Made by a program: the position numbers and the translations under genes. The notes beneath the pieces are model-generated. The model was not told the DNA's origin and searched no databases. It worked only from the letters and a program-made list of their open reading frames with translations. Source: CADEDH01 sp041394285 (GTDB lineage Bacteria > Actinomycetota > Acidimicrobiia > Acidimicrobiales > SZUA-35). Taken from it: a stretch of DNA of 64,000 bases. Shown here in pieces: positions 6,848 through 14,150 of this stretch (position 1 is the stretch's first letter; each line of letters opens with the position of its first letter). The stretch covers positions 248,001-312,000 of the forward strand of contig JAWKIL010000003.1 in assembly GCA_041394285.1 (NCBI GenBank). The letters run 5' to 3'.

Positions 6848-7657
6848 TCAACCGGGAGCGATCGGCCACCAGATCTCGGTGTGCTCGTGGCCCGGGCGCC
6901 GATCGAGGTAGCGCTCGGCCACCTGCGGCCCGGCGGTGCCGGTGTGGGCCCCCACCCAGGCCCCGAGCAGCCGGTAGCTGTCGCCGATGGCGGCGAACGG
7001 GGCCCGATGGCCGATCACGGCCCATACCGTGCCGGGAACGGCGGCCAGCCGCACGCCGGCCGAGGCCGGCACGAGGATGGGCCCGGCGATCTCCACGAAC
7101 GCCTCCACGTGCTCGACCGCGTCGTCGTCGAGTTGCACGGGATAGAAGGCCCCGGGGGCGCCGATGCGGCCGCCGTTGGCGTCGGCCACCGAGGCGAGCT
7201 GGTCGTGGGCCCGGTCGAGCCACCCCTCGATGGCCTCGCCCGCCACGTCGGCGCCCACGGTGAGAACGTGCATGTCGGCTGTGCGCCGGGTCTCGACCAG
7301 CCCGTCGGGCACCTCCAACGGCTGGCGGAGGGCCAGCAGGATCCGCTCGGTCTCTTCCAGCCGTCGCTCGATGGCCAGCCGGTGCTCGGCCAGGAGCCGC
7401 TCGGTGACGGCCGGGTCCCGGGCGTCGAGGATGGCCCGGATCGCCGTCAGCGGTACGTCGAGCTGGCGGAGGCGGACGATGGCCATGGCGTCGACCAGTT
7501 GGCCCACGTCGTAGTAGCGGTAGCCGCTGGACCGGTCGACACGGGCCGGAACCAGGAGACCCATGTCGTGGTAGTCCCGCAGCGTGCGGACCGAGATCGA
7601 GCTGGCCCGGGAGAAGGCGCCGATCGCCAGCAGGCCTGGGGTGGTGGGATCGTTCAC
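6848..7657 (-). CDS. MerR-family regulator with GyrI-like effector domain
   Basis: 269 residues. The N-terminal MerR DNA-binding domain is clear (residues 8-75: IGAFSRASSISVRTLRDYHD, GYRYYDVGQL). A coiled dimer helix of about 40 residues follows, then a C-terminal GyrI/BmrR-like ligand domain (about 115-269). This is the multidrug-sensing arrangement (BltR/BmrR). It lacks the Cys triad of mercury MerR and in fact has no visible Cys pair, so it is unlikely to sense Hg2+. The GTG at 7657 follows GGGAGGAG. It is last in a leftward set with the VOC gene and the MerB-like selenoprotein candidate, and may control that set. Confidence 0.88.
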   Translation of the reverse strand: MNDPTTPGLLAIGAFSRASSISVRTLRDYHDMGLLVPARVDRSSGYRYYDVGQLVDAMAIVRLRQLDVPLTAIRAILDARDPAVTERLLAEHRLAIERRLEETERILLALRQPLEVPDGLVETRRTADMHVLTVGADVAGEAIEGWLDRAHDQLASVADANGGRIGAPGAFYPVQLDDDAVEHVEAFVEIAGPILVPASAGVRLAAVPGTVWAVIGHRAPFAAIGDSYRLLGAWVGAHTGTAGPQVAERYLDRRPGHEHTEIWWPIAPG

Positions 7658-7691
7658 GTCTCCTCCCGGTAGCTCGTTCGGAGTGACGGCC

Positions 7692-8027
7692 TCAGACGAG
7701 GCAGAGCTCGTTGCCCTCGGGGTCGCACAGCACGACCCACCGGCTTCCACCCTCGTCGACCCGGGAGCTGACGGTGGCCCCCAGGCCCGTCAGCCGCTCG
7801 ACCGCCGCCTCCAGGTCGGGAACCGACACGTCGAGATGGAGCCGGTTCTTGGCCACCTTGGGCTCGGGAACGGCGGCGAAGTTGAGCGTGACCGACGGGG
7901 TGCGGACGGCGGCGAAGCCGGCCGAGGCCTCCGGCTCCACCGACACCCCGAACACGGCGGCCCAGAAGCCGGCGATTCGGGCTGCGTCGCTGCAGTCGAC
8001 GGTGACTCCGGCGAGTGAGACGTCCAT
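7692..8027 (-). CDS. VOC superfamily (glyoxalase/bleomycin-resistance-like) protein
   Basis: 111 residues, one VOC module of two beta-alpha-beta-beta-beta repeats. The C-terminal DPEGNELCLV ending with its metal-ligand Glu and the central RLHLDVSVPDLEAAVERL are typical. The function could be lyase, dioxygenase or drug-binding; the sequence does not decide. The ATG at 8027 follows AGGAGG with 9 bases. A longer frame to 8069 would bury that site. It sits between the MerB-like and MerR genes, all leftward with short gaps, so co-transcription is likely. Confidence 0.85.
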   Translation of the reverse strand: MDVSLAGVTVDCSDAARIAGFWAAVFGVSVEPEASAGFAAVRTPSVTLNFAAVPEPKVAKNRLHLDVSVPDLEAAVERLTGLGATVSSRVDEGGSRWVVLCDPEGNELCLV

Positions 8028-8094
8028 GGCGAATGACCTCCTGGTGAGGGATGAATGGTTGCCCATCACCGTCGGGTCTCCACCGGCTGGAGAG

Positions 8095-8802
8095 TCAAGG
8101 GGCAGCGGGGGGAAGGGCGCCGGGGGGCAGCATCGCCATCAGCTCCCGCCGGCCGGCCACGCCCTCGTCGGAGGCGAGCCACGACACGAAGTCGGGTCGG
8201 GGTCGGTTGCGGAACATCGGTGTGGCGAAGATCTCGGCCCAGCGGGCCACGGGCAGGATGGTGTCGGCGGTGTCGGGGTTGAACTCCGACCACCGGCGGG
8301 CGTGCTCTTCCGACCGGAAGAGGTTCATGCCCGCTCACCGGAACGGCCGGGAGGCCGCATCACCTCCCACCGGCGAGCGGGTGTAGCCCACCATGGTGTC
8401 GGGCTCGACCACGAGGATCTCGTCGTCCCGCAGTTCGACCACCAGCGGTTCACCGCAGTCGAGGCAGGGGGCCTCCATCCGGACCGTCGATCCGGGGCAG
8501 AGCCAGCGCACGGCCAGCGACTCGAAGCCTCATTGGCCGTACCAGCCGGGTTTGCCGTCGATGCTGATCCGGTACTGGGTGGGCTGCAGGTTGAACGGGG
8601 GGAACGAGGCGATGAGGTCGGTCCCGGGGTGAACCCAGCCGGGCACGCCGGCGGCCCACAGGCCGTCGATCGCCGCCCTGGCCTCCTCGATCCCGATGCC
8701 GAGGGTGGCGGCCAACTCGGTGTGGTGGGGCGCCCGGGCGGTCGCCACCACCTGGGCCATGATCGTGGCGTGGGCCCGGTCGAGCACGGTCGGTTCGGTC
8801 AC
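8095..8802 (-). CDS. Putative double-selenocysteine MerB-like alkylmercury lyase (two in-frame UGA)
   Basis: Read through two TGA codons, the frame gives 235 residues, close to MerB (212). The GTG start at 8802 follows GGAGG by 6 bases. TGA1 (8530-8532) is codon 91 in the context WYGQ-U-GFESL, aligning with MerB YAWC-ALDTL and its catalytic Cys96. Asp99 corresponds to Glu94. TGA2 (8335-8337) is codon 156 in ASRPFR-U-AGMNLF, aligning with Cys159 of QSFC-CHVHFF. The spacing is 65 residues against 63. Between them EAPCLDCGEPL matches the MerB mid-region. Homology continues without frameshift on both sides of each TGA, and there is no TAA or TAG. A perfect 7-bp hairpin with a GGTC loop follows TGA2, like the fdhF SECIS. 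Known: MerB breaks C-Hg bonds with two Cys and an acid. Inferred: both Cys are replaced by Sec. Alternatives are a pseudogene or another substrate. Confidence 0.72.
8305..8337 (-). promoter_or_regulatory. SECIS-like hairpin after the second UGA of the MerB-like gene
   Basis: Twelve bases after TGA2 the mRNA folds into CTCTTCC-GGTC-GGAAGAG (8322 down to 8305), a perfect 7-bp stem with a four-base GGUC loop. E. coli fdhF uses a GGUC apical loop about 21 bases after its UGA; here the loop is 19 bases after it. The stem also encodes NLFRSEE, a segment aligned with MerB, so coding constraint alone cannot be excluded. Confidence 0.6.
8500..8532 (-). promoter_or_regulatory. Weaker SECIS-like fold after the first UGA
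   Basis: Six bases after TGA1 a 24-base segment can pair GAG with CTC and CGC with GCG, leaving a TGGCCGT loop about 14-20 bases from the UGA. The stem is interrupted and less convincing than that after the second UGA. Confidence 0.3.
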
Positions 8803-8840
8803 GGTGCACCTCCAAGCCGCCCAGAAGGGGCGGCCCCCGC

Positions 8841-8876
8841 ACTGTAGGCCACGGTCGCCAGCCGTGTCGGCGCCCC
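8841..8876 (-). promoter_or_regulatory. Candidate promoter of the MerB-like/VOC/MerR set
   Basis: On the minus strand CCGACA is followed after 18 bases by TACAGT (8846 down to 8841). The start would lie near 8834, about 30 bases before the GTG with its GGAGG site. The long spacer is reminiscent of MerR-regulated promoters, but no convincing dyad is visible. Confidence 0.4.
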
Positions 8877-8983
8877 AGCGGCCTGCCGCCGACCTCAACT
8901 ATGATCCCGCACCGGCAGCCGGCGCCTCGGCGCCCTCACACCGGCTTTCCCCCGACCGACCCAACCCCAGGATGGTGACCGCC

Positions 8984-10177
8984 ATGCCCGGCGCACTCGA
9001 CGGCATCCGAGTTCTCGACCTCTCGACCCTCGTGCAGGGCCCCCAGGCCGCGGCCTACCTCTTCAACCTGGGGGCCGAGGTGATCAAGGTGGAGCTCCCC
9101 GAGATCGGCGACGTGGGCCGCCACGTCGACATCCTCCCCGGCTACGGCGGGTTCTCGTCGGTCTACATCGCCTGCAACCGGGGCAAGCGCTCCGTCGCCC
9201 TCGACCTGCGCAATGACGGGGGCCGCACCGCCTTCCTCCGCCTGGTGGAGACGGCCGACGTGATCGTGTCGAACTTCAAGCCGGGCACGATGGAGGGTTG
9301 GAGCCTGGGCTACGACGACCTGAGCGCGGTCAACCCCCGGATCATCTGGGCCGCCGGCTCCTACCTCGGCCCGCTCGGCCCCGACGCCGACCGGGAGGGG
9401 GCCGACATGGTGGGCCAGGCCGCCGGCGGCATCATCTCCACCTCGGGCTACGACGGCCACGCCGTGTCGCCGGTGGGCACGCTGGTGGCCGACCACTGCG
9501 GAGCCCAGAACCTGGTGGTGGGCGTGGTGTCGGCCCTGTTCGCCCGGGAGCGCACCGGGCGGGGCCAGAAGATCGAGACCTCGCTCCTCGGGGGCCAGAT
9601 CTGGCTCCAGTCGATGGAGTACACCCACGCCGCCCTCTCCGGGAACCGGGTCAACCGCACCAACGGCGGCCACCCCCTGGTCGACGCCCTCTACGGCGTG
9701 TTCCCCACCGCCGACGGCTTCATCGCCATGGCCGGCTGCCCCGACCATCTGTGGCCCAAGCTCGTGGAGTGCGTGGAGCATCCGGAGCTGGCCGACAACC
9801 CCCGGTTCGGCAAGTACTTCACCACGCCCGAGATCAAGGCCGAGCTGCGGGAGGCGTTCGAGCCGATCTTCCGGGAGCGGACGACGGCGGAGTGGACCGA
9901 GCGCCTGGGCCGCTACGAGCAACGCTTCGCCCCGGTGCGGGGTCACATCGAGGTGCTGGCCGACCCCCAGCCCTACGCCAACAACTACCTGGTGAAGGTC
10001 GACCATCCGGAGTGGGGCGAGGTGCCGATGGTGGGCTCGCCGATCACCATGTCCGACACCCCCACCCGCTGGGGCACCGAGGTGCAGGAGCTCGGCCAGG
10101 AGACCGAGATGGTCCTGCTCGAAGCCGGCTTCACGTGGGACGACATCGAGGACCTCCGCCAACGCGGCGCCTTTTGA
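8984..10177 (+). CDS. CaiB/BaiF family III CoA-transferase
   Basis: 397 residues, standard for the family. The N-terminal GIRVLDLSTLVQGPQAAAYL and NLGAEVIKVELP are the usual CoA-binding start. RGKRSVALDLR and the catalytic-Asp neighbourhood near residue 170 (DREGADMVGQAAGG) are typical. The enzyme moves CoA between carboxylic acids through an aspartyl-CoA thioester in the cytoplasm. ATG 8984 gives the conventional N-terminus; ATG 8972 is possible. It heads a rightward block with a crotonase, an alpha/beta hydrolase, a VOC protein and an acyl-CoA dehydrogenase, suggesting breakdown of an unidentified acid. The stop overlaps the remnant of a toxin-antitoxin locus. Confidence 0.92.
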   Translation: MPGALDGIRVLDLSTLVQGPQAAAYLFNLGAEVIKVELPEIGDVGRHVDILPGYGGFSSVYIACNRGKRSVALDLRNDGGRTAFLRLVETADVIVSNFKPGTMEGWSLGYDDLSAVNPRIIWAAGSYLGPLGPDADREGADMVGQAAGGIISTSGYDGHAVSPVGTLVADHCGAQNLVVGVVSALFARERTGRGQKIETSLLGGQIWLQSMEYTHAALSGNRVNRTNGGHPLVDALYGVFPTADGFIAMAGCPDHLWPKLVECVEHPELADNPRFGKYFTTPEIKAELREAFEPIFRERTTAEWTERLGRYEQRFAPVRGHIEVLADPQPYANNYLVKVDHPEWGEVPMVGSPITMSDTPTRWGTEVQELGQETEMVLLEAGFTWDDIEDLRQRGAF

Positions 10178-10338
10178 CCCGAGAGCGCGAGGCGGTCGAG
10201 GAAGCGCTCGCACTGCTGACGGCGCGCGACGCGCAGCGGGACTCGATGCAGGCATTCGTCGATTGGGCGGTTGCCCAGTGGGGTCCGCCGAGCGCCGACG
10301 AACAGGCCATGGCCGACGAGATCTGGGCGGACCTTTGA
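10174..10338 (+). pseudogene. 5'-truncated antitoxin remnant (VapB/CopG-like tail)
   Basis: A 54-codon tail reading EALALLTARDAQRDSMQAF and ending DEQAMADEIWADL looks like the C-terminal, toxin-binding part of a ribbon-helix-helix antitoxin. The DNA-binding N-terminus is missing: upstream the frame runs into the end of the CaiB gene. The only possible start is a TTG overlapping the CaiB stop. Its stop overlaps the start of a PIN-toxin remnant, as in intact vapBC operons. Base usage is less GC-rich than neighbours, which fits an acquired, decaying locus. Confidence 0.55.
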
Positions 10339-10507
10339 TTCTCGACTCGGGCGTGTTCAATGCGCTCGACAACCCGGCTCGACGTCGGGTGGTTGTGACG
10401 TCGTCGACGCGAGCCTGGCGGTGTTGGCCGATCAGCTCGACCAGACGATCCTCACCACAGACCCTGCCGACATGGCCCGTCTGGGTGCCCGGCACCGAAC
10501 CCTTTGA
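10335..10507 (+). pseudogene. Internally deleted VapC-like PIN toxin remnant
   Basis: The frame from 10335 opens LILDSGVFNALDNPARR, the first strand and catalytic Asp of a PIN domain. From about 10384 a different frame reads DVVDASLAVLADQLDQTILT and then TDPADMARL, the last helices and final acidic site of a PIN domain. About 80 internal residues are missing and the frame changes at the junction, so no active toxin can be made. With the truncated antitoxin directly upstream, this is a dead vapBC-type locus. Confidence 0.65.
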
Positions 10508-10554
10508 GCTGCCGGCGCTTGCCGTCGGCGGATCGGCAGGGGGAGGATCGGCGG

Positions 10555-11367
10555 ATGGCTGACCAGGACTACACGACGATCGCCCTGTCACTCGACGACG
10601 ATGGGCTGGCCCGGCTGGAGCTGCGCCGGGCCGGCGCCGCCAACGCCATGAACCTGGCCATGGCCCGCGACCTCCGCCACGCCGCAGTGGAGCTGCTGCA
10701 CGACCCGTCGGTGCGGGCCGTGCTGATCACGTCGGACGGGCCCGTGTTCTGCGCCGGGGGCGATCTCAAGTCGTTCGCCGCCATCGACTCGCCGGCCGAG
10801 ATGGCCAAGACCATCGAGCATCTCACGATCGACCTCCACGCCGCCGTGGCCCGCCTCAGCCGGCTCGACGCCCCGGTGGTGGCGGCCGTCACCGGCTCGG
10901 TGGGCGGGGCCGGCATGTCGCTGGTGGCGGCGTGCGACCTCGTGGTGGCGTCCACCGCCTCCAAGTTCACCATGGGCTACACCCGGGCCGGCCTCGTGCC
11001 CGACGGGACGTCGTCGTTCTACCTCTCCCGGGTGGTGGGCCTGCGCCGGGCGGCCGAGCTGATGCTCACCAACCGCACCCTGACCGCGGCCGAGGCGCTC
11101 GACTGGGGCCTGGTGAACGAGCTGGCCGAGCCCGACGCCGTGCGGGGCCGGGCCGAGGAGCTGGCCCGGACCCTCGCCGCCGGCGCCACCGCCGCCTACG
11201 GCGGGGCCAAGCGGGTCCTGTACGAGGGGGCGGCCAGCTCGCTGGAGGAGGCCATGGAGCGGGAATCGTCGGTGATCGGCCGGATCTCGGGCCTCCCCGA
11301 CGCCCGGGAAGGCATCGCCTCGTTCATCGAGAAGCGCCCGCCCGCGTTCGACGGCCGCACCCGCTGA
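10555..11367 (+). CDS. Enoyl-CoA hydratase/isomerase (crotonase) family protein
   Basis: 270 residues. The oxyanion-hole segments are present: PVFCAGGDLKSF near residue 64 and TGSVGGAGMSLVAACDL near 112. The position after VPDGTSSFYLSRVVG carries Asp and Ser rather than the Glu pair of classic hydratases, so isomerase or other crotonase chemistry is as likely as hydration. The C-terminal FIEKRPPAFDGR ending is typical. ATG 10555 follows GGAGG. It belongs with the CaiB, hydrolase, VOC and acyl-CoA dehydrogenase genes of this block. Confidence 0.9.
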   Translation: MADQDYTTIALSLDDDGLARLELRRAGAANAMNLAMARDLRHAAVELLHDPSVRAVLITSDGPVFCAGGDLKSFAAIDSPAEMAKTIEHLTIDLHAAVARLSRLDAPVVAAVTGSVGGAGMSLVAACDLVVASTASKFTMGYTRAGLVPDGTSSFYLSRVVGLRRAAELMLTNRTLTAAEALDWGLVNELAEPDAVRGRAEELARTLAAGATAAYGGAKRVLYEGAASSLEEAMERESSVIGRISGLPDAREGIASFIEKRPPAFDGRTR

Positions 11368-11410
11368 CACCCGCCGGGGCGGCCAACTGGGGCATCGGGG
11401 AGGGGCGACC

Positions 11411-11416
11411 TACGAT
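11411..11416 (+). promoter_or_regulatory. -10-like TACGAT, leaderless start of the hydrolase gene
   Basis: TACGAT ends exactly six bases before the ATG at 11423, and no SD is present, so the transcript probably starts at the codon. Confidence 0.5.
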
Positions 11417-11422
11417 GCGGCG

Positions 11423-12376
11423 ATGACTCCGGCAGACCAGGGGGCGGCCGCGAGCCGGCCCCGAGCGATCACGGTGGAGGCACCGACCGTCACCCTGGCC
11501 GGCTTGGACTACGGCAACCCGGGGGCCCGGCCCATGGTGTTCCTCCACGGCCTGACCGATCTGGCCTGGTCGCTGCACCCGGTGGCCGAGGCCTTCGCCG
11601 AGCGATACCACGTGGTCAGCCTCGACCTGCGGGGCCATGGCGACTCCACCCATCCCGGCCGCTACACCGTGCCCCACTTCGTGGCCGATCTCCGCTTCGC
11701 CGTGAGCGCGCTCGACCTGGTGCGCCCGATCCTGTTCGGCCACAGCATGGGCGCCTTCGTCACCAGCGCCTTCGCCGGGCTCTGGCCCGACGAGGTGGCG
11801 GCCCTGATCATGGTGGAGGGCCTGGGCTCTCCCCTCCGGATCGGGGAGACCGACCCCGCCGGCCGCCGGGCCATCGCCGGGGCCCTGATCGAGTCGCTCA
11901 ACGGCGAGCCCCGGCGGGTGAGGATGGCCGACATCGACGTGGCCCGCCAGCGCCTCCGCGCCGCCCATCCCGGCCTCACCGCCGACCGGATCGCCGAGCT
12001 GGCGGCCAGGGGCACGCGGGCCGATCCCGATGGCGGCCTGTTCTGGAAGTGGGACCCCGCGGTGCGGGAGTGGTTCGCCGTGTTCGACCGGGCCCGCCAC
12101 GAGGAATGGTGGGGTGGGATCCGCAGCCCCACGCTCGCCATCTCCGCCGCCCACGCCTGGGACCGGTGGTGGCTGCCCACCGCGCCGGCCCGTCCCGGTC
12201 CCGACTTCGCCGGACCCGTGGATCTCGACGAGCAGGCCCGGCGCCTGGCCCTGATCGCCGGGGTGGAGCACCACGTGGTCGACGCCGGGCACATGGTCCA
12301 TTTCGACGCCCCGGGCGAGGTCATCGATCTCACCCGCCGCTTCCTCGATCACCATCTGCCGTCGCTCGCCGACTGA
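11423..12376 (+). CDS. Alpha/beta-fold hydrolase
   Basis: 317 residues. HGLTDLAWS forms the oxyanion turn, and GHSMGAF near residue 108 is the nucleophile elbow with its Ser. The late VDAGHMVHFDAPGEV supplies the catalytic His. DLRGHGDS is also typical. The catalytic acid is probably within VEGLGSP or the region near WDRWW. It may cleave an ester, a C-C bond or a thioester of the pathway defined by its CoA-linked neighbours; the substrate is unknown. It appears to have its own leaderless promoter 55 bases after the crotonase gene. Confidence 0.9.
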   Translation: MTPADQGAAASRPRAITVEAPTVTLAGLDYGNPGARPMVFLHGLTDLAWSLHPVAEAFAERYHVVSLDLRGHGDSTHPGRYTVPHFVADLRFAVSALDLVRPILFGHSMGAFVTSAFAGLWPDEVAALIMVEGLGSPLRIGETDPAGRRAIAGALIESLNGEPRRVRMADIDVARQRLRAAHPGLTADRIAELAARGTRADPDGGLFWKWDPAVREWFAVFDRARHEEWWGGIRSPTLAISAAHAWDRWWLPTAPARPGPDFAGPVDLDEQARRLALIAGVEHHVVDAGHMVHFDAPGEVIDLTRRFLDHHLPSLAD

Positions 12377-12429
12377 CGACTGCGGCCCGACGGGTTGCGG
12401 GTACCGCTCCGGTGGGGCACGGTGAGGCG

Positions 12430-12834
12430 ATGGCAGACACCGAGACGATCACCGCACCGCTCGTCCGGGTGACCGGGCTCGACCACATCGTGCTGATCAG
12501 CGCCGACGTGGAGGCCTCGCTGGCCTTCTACACCGGCACGCTGGGGTTGACCGGCGACCGGGTGGACGAGTGGCGCCGGGGTGAGGTGCCGTTCCCGTCG
12601 GTCCGTATCAGCCCCACCACCATCATCGACCTGTTCCCGGGCGAGCCCGACGGCCGCAACCTCGACCACGTGTGCCTCACGATCGAGCCCACGGACCTCC
12701 AGGCTCTGGCCCGCTCGGGGGCCGTCACCGTGGTGCGGGGCCCGGTCGACCATCTCTTCGGGGCCCAGGGCTACGCCACCAGCCTCTACATCGCCGACCC
12801 CGACGGCACCACCGTCGAGCTCCGCAGCTACTGA
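12430..12834 (+). CDS. VOC family protein (glyoxalase-like)
   Basis: 134 residues. GLDHIVLISADVEASLAFYT is the first VOC module start with its metal-ligand His. LDHVCLTIEP begins the second module, and YIADPDGTTVELRSY ends with the ligand Glu. Such single-domain proteins include epimerases, dioxygenases and lyases. Position between a hydrolase and an acyl-CoA dehydrogenase would suit an epimerase or dioxygenase step, but nothing in the sequence decides. ATG 12430 begins 53 bases after the hydrolase stop. Confidence 0.88.
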   Translation: MADTETITAPLVRVTGLDHIVLISADVEASLAFYTGTLGLTGDRVDEWRRGEVPFPSVRISPTTIIDLFPGEPDGRNLDHVCLTIEPTDLQALARSGAVTVVRGPVDHLFGAQGYATSLYIADPDGTTVELRSY

Positions 12835-12872
12835 CCGCAGACCGCACCGGGGAACAGAGGGAGAGCACACAC

Positions 12873-14111
12873 ATGAGCACGAACGACGAAGCGGCCGTCC
12901 GTCGGGACGTGGCCGAGTGGCTCGCCGCCAACTGGGATCACTCCCTCGACCGCCGGGTGTGGCTGGAGCGGGTGGTCGACTCGGGCTGGGCCGCTCCCAG
13001 CTGGCCCCCGGCGTGGCACGGCAAGGGCCTCGACCCGGCCCTCACCAACGTGGTGGCGGCCGAGTTCCGCCGGGTGGGAGCCGACGGCACCGCCCAGGAC
13101 AAGCACAACCTGTGGGCCAACACCGTGCTGGCGTTCGGCTCCGACGACCTGAAGCGCCGCTTCGTCCGCCCGTTGATGCTGGGCGACGTCGACATGTGCC
13201 TGCTGTACTCCGAGCCCGGCGCCGGTTCCGACCTGGCCGGCATCCAGACCCGGGCCGTGCGCGACGGCGACGAGTGGATCGTCAACGGCCAGAAGGTGTG
13301 GACCTCGGGCGGCCGCCACGCCTCCTACGCCCTGCTCATCACCCGCACCGACTGGGACGTGCCCAAGCACCGGGGCATCACGTTCTTCTTCTTCCCGATG
13401 AAGCAACCGGGGGTGGAGGTGCGGCCGCTGCGCCAGGCCACCGGCGACGCCCGGTTCAACGAGGTCTTCATCACCGACGCCCGGGTCCCCCACGCCAACA
13501 TGCTGGGCGACGAGAACAACGGCTGGATGGTGCTCCAGACGGCCCTGGCCTACGAGCGGGCGGTGATGGGGGAGAACCAGCGGCGCCGGGCCACACCGAA
13601 CGACGCCGACCCCCGCCAGCGGGCCGTCCGGTCGGCCGACGACGAGGCGCCGGCCCCGATCCCCGACCTGTCGCTGGTTGAGCTGGCCCGTTCGGTGGGC
13701 AAGGCCGGCGACCCCGTGATCCGCCAGCGGCTGGCCCGGCTCCACGCCATGGTGCAGGTCAACGAGTGGAACAATGCCCGGGCCAAGGCCGAGCTGGCCC
13801 AGGGGACGTCGTCGTCGGTGGTGTCGCTGGGCAAGCTGGCGATGAGCGGCATCCTGCATTACGCCGGCAGCCTCCAGACCGAGCTGCTGGGAGCGGAGGG
13901 GATGATCGGCGGCACCGATTCCCCCCGGTCGGCCGACGCCACCTACTCGCTCCACAACGCCTTCTTCACCTCGATCGGCGGCGGCACCGACCAGATCCAG
14001 CGCAACATCATCGGCGAGCGGATCCTCGGTCTGCCCAAGGAACCCGAGCTGGACAAGACGGTGCCGTTCCGGGACGTCCTCAAATCGTCCGCGGACGTCC
14101 GGTTCGCCTGA
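12873..14111 (+). CDS. Acyl-CoA dehydrogenase family protein
   Basis: 412 residues. The flavin/substrate motif YSEPGAGSDLAGIQTRA (about residues 111-127) and GQKVWTSGG are characteristic. The C-terminal FFTSIGGGTDQIQRNIIGERILGLP is the FAD-binding end. FAD-dependent alpha,beta-oxidation of an acyl-CoA is expected, with electrons passing to ETF. A hydrophilic insertion of about 35 residues (near residues 230-270, rich in Arg, Asp and Pro) separates the third and fourth domains. It is absent from short-chain enzymes and resembles actinobacterial sterol or unusual-acid ACADs. It ends the catabolic block. Confidence 0.93.
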   Translation: MSTNDEAAVRRDVAEWLAANWDHSLDRRVWLERVVDSGWAAPSWPPAWHGKGLDPALTNVVAAEFRRVGADGTAQDKHNLWANTVLAFGSDDLKRRFVRPLMLGDVDMCLLYSEPGAGSDLAGIQTRAVRDGDEWIVNGQKVWTSGGRHASYALLITRTDWDVPKHRGITFFFFPMKQPGVEVRPLRQATGDARFNEVFITDARVPHANMLGDENNGWMVLQTALAYERAVMGENQRRRATPNDADPRQRAVRSADDEAPAPIPDLSLVELARSVGKAGDPVIRQRLARLHAMVQVNEWNNARAKAELAQGTSSSVVSLGKLAMSGILHYAGSLQTELLGAEGMIGGTDSPRSADATYSLHNAFFTSIGGGTDQIQRNIIGERILGLPKEPELDKTVPFRDVLKSSADVRFA

Positions 14112-14150
14112 TACTCCACGGCCCCGAGGCAGTGACTAGCGTTTTTGCCT

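Noticed and set aside
6848..7657. Mercury-sensing MerR
   Set aside because: The three Hg-binding Cys are absent and the C-terminal domain is of GyrI type.
8095..8328. A separate 77-residue gene starting MNLFRSEEH
   Set aside because: It lacks its own SD and aligns with the C-terminus of MerB; it is better read as the continuation of the gene beyond the second UGA.
8530..8802. MerB-like gene as a simple pseudogene
   Set aside because: Both interruptions are TGA at the catalytic Cys positions, homology is uninterrupted, the SD is strong and a SECIS-like hairpin follows. Decay remains possible but explains less.
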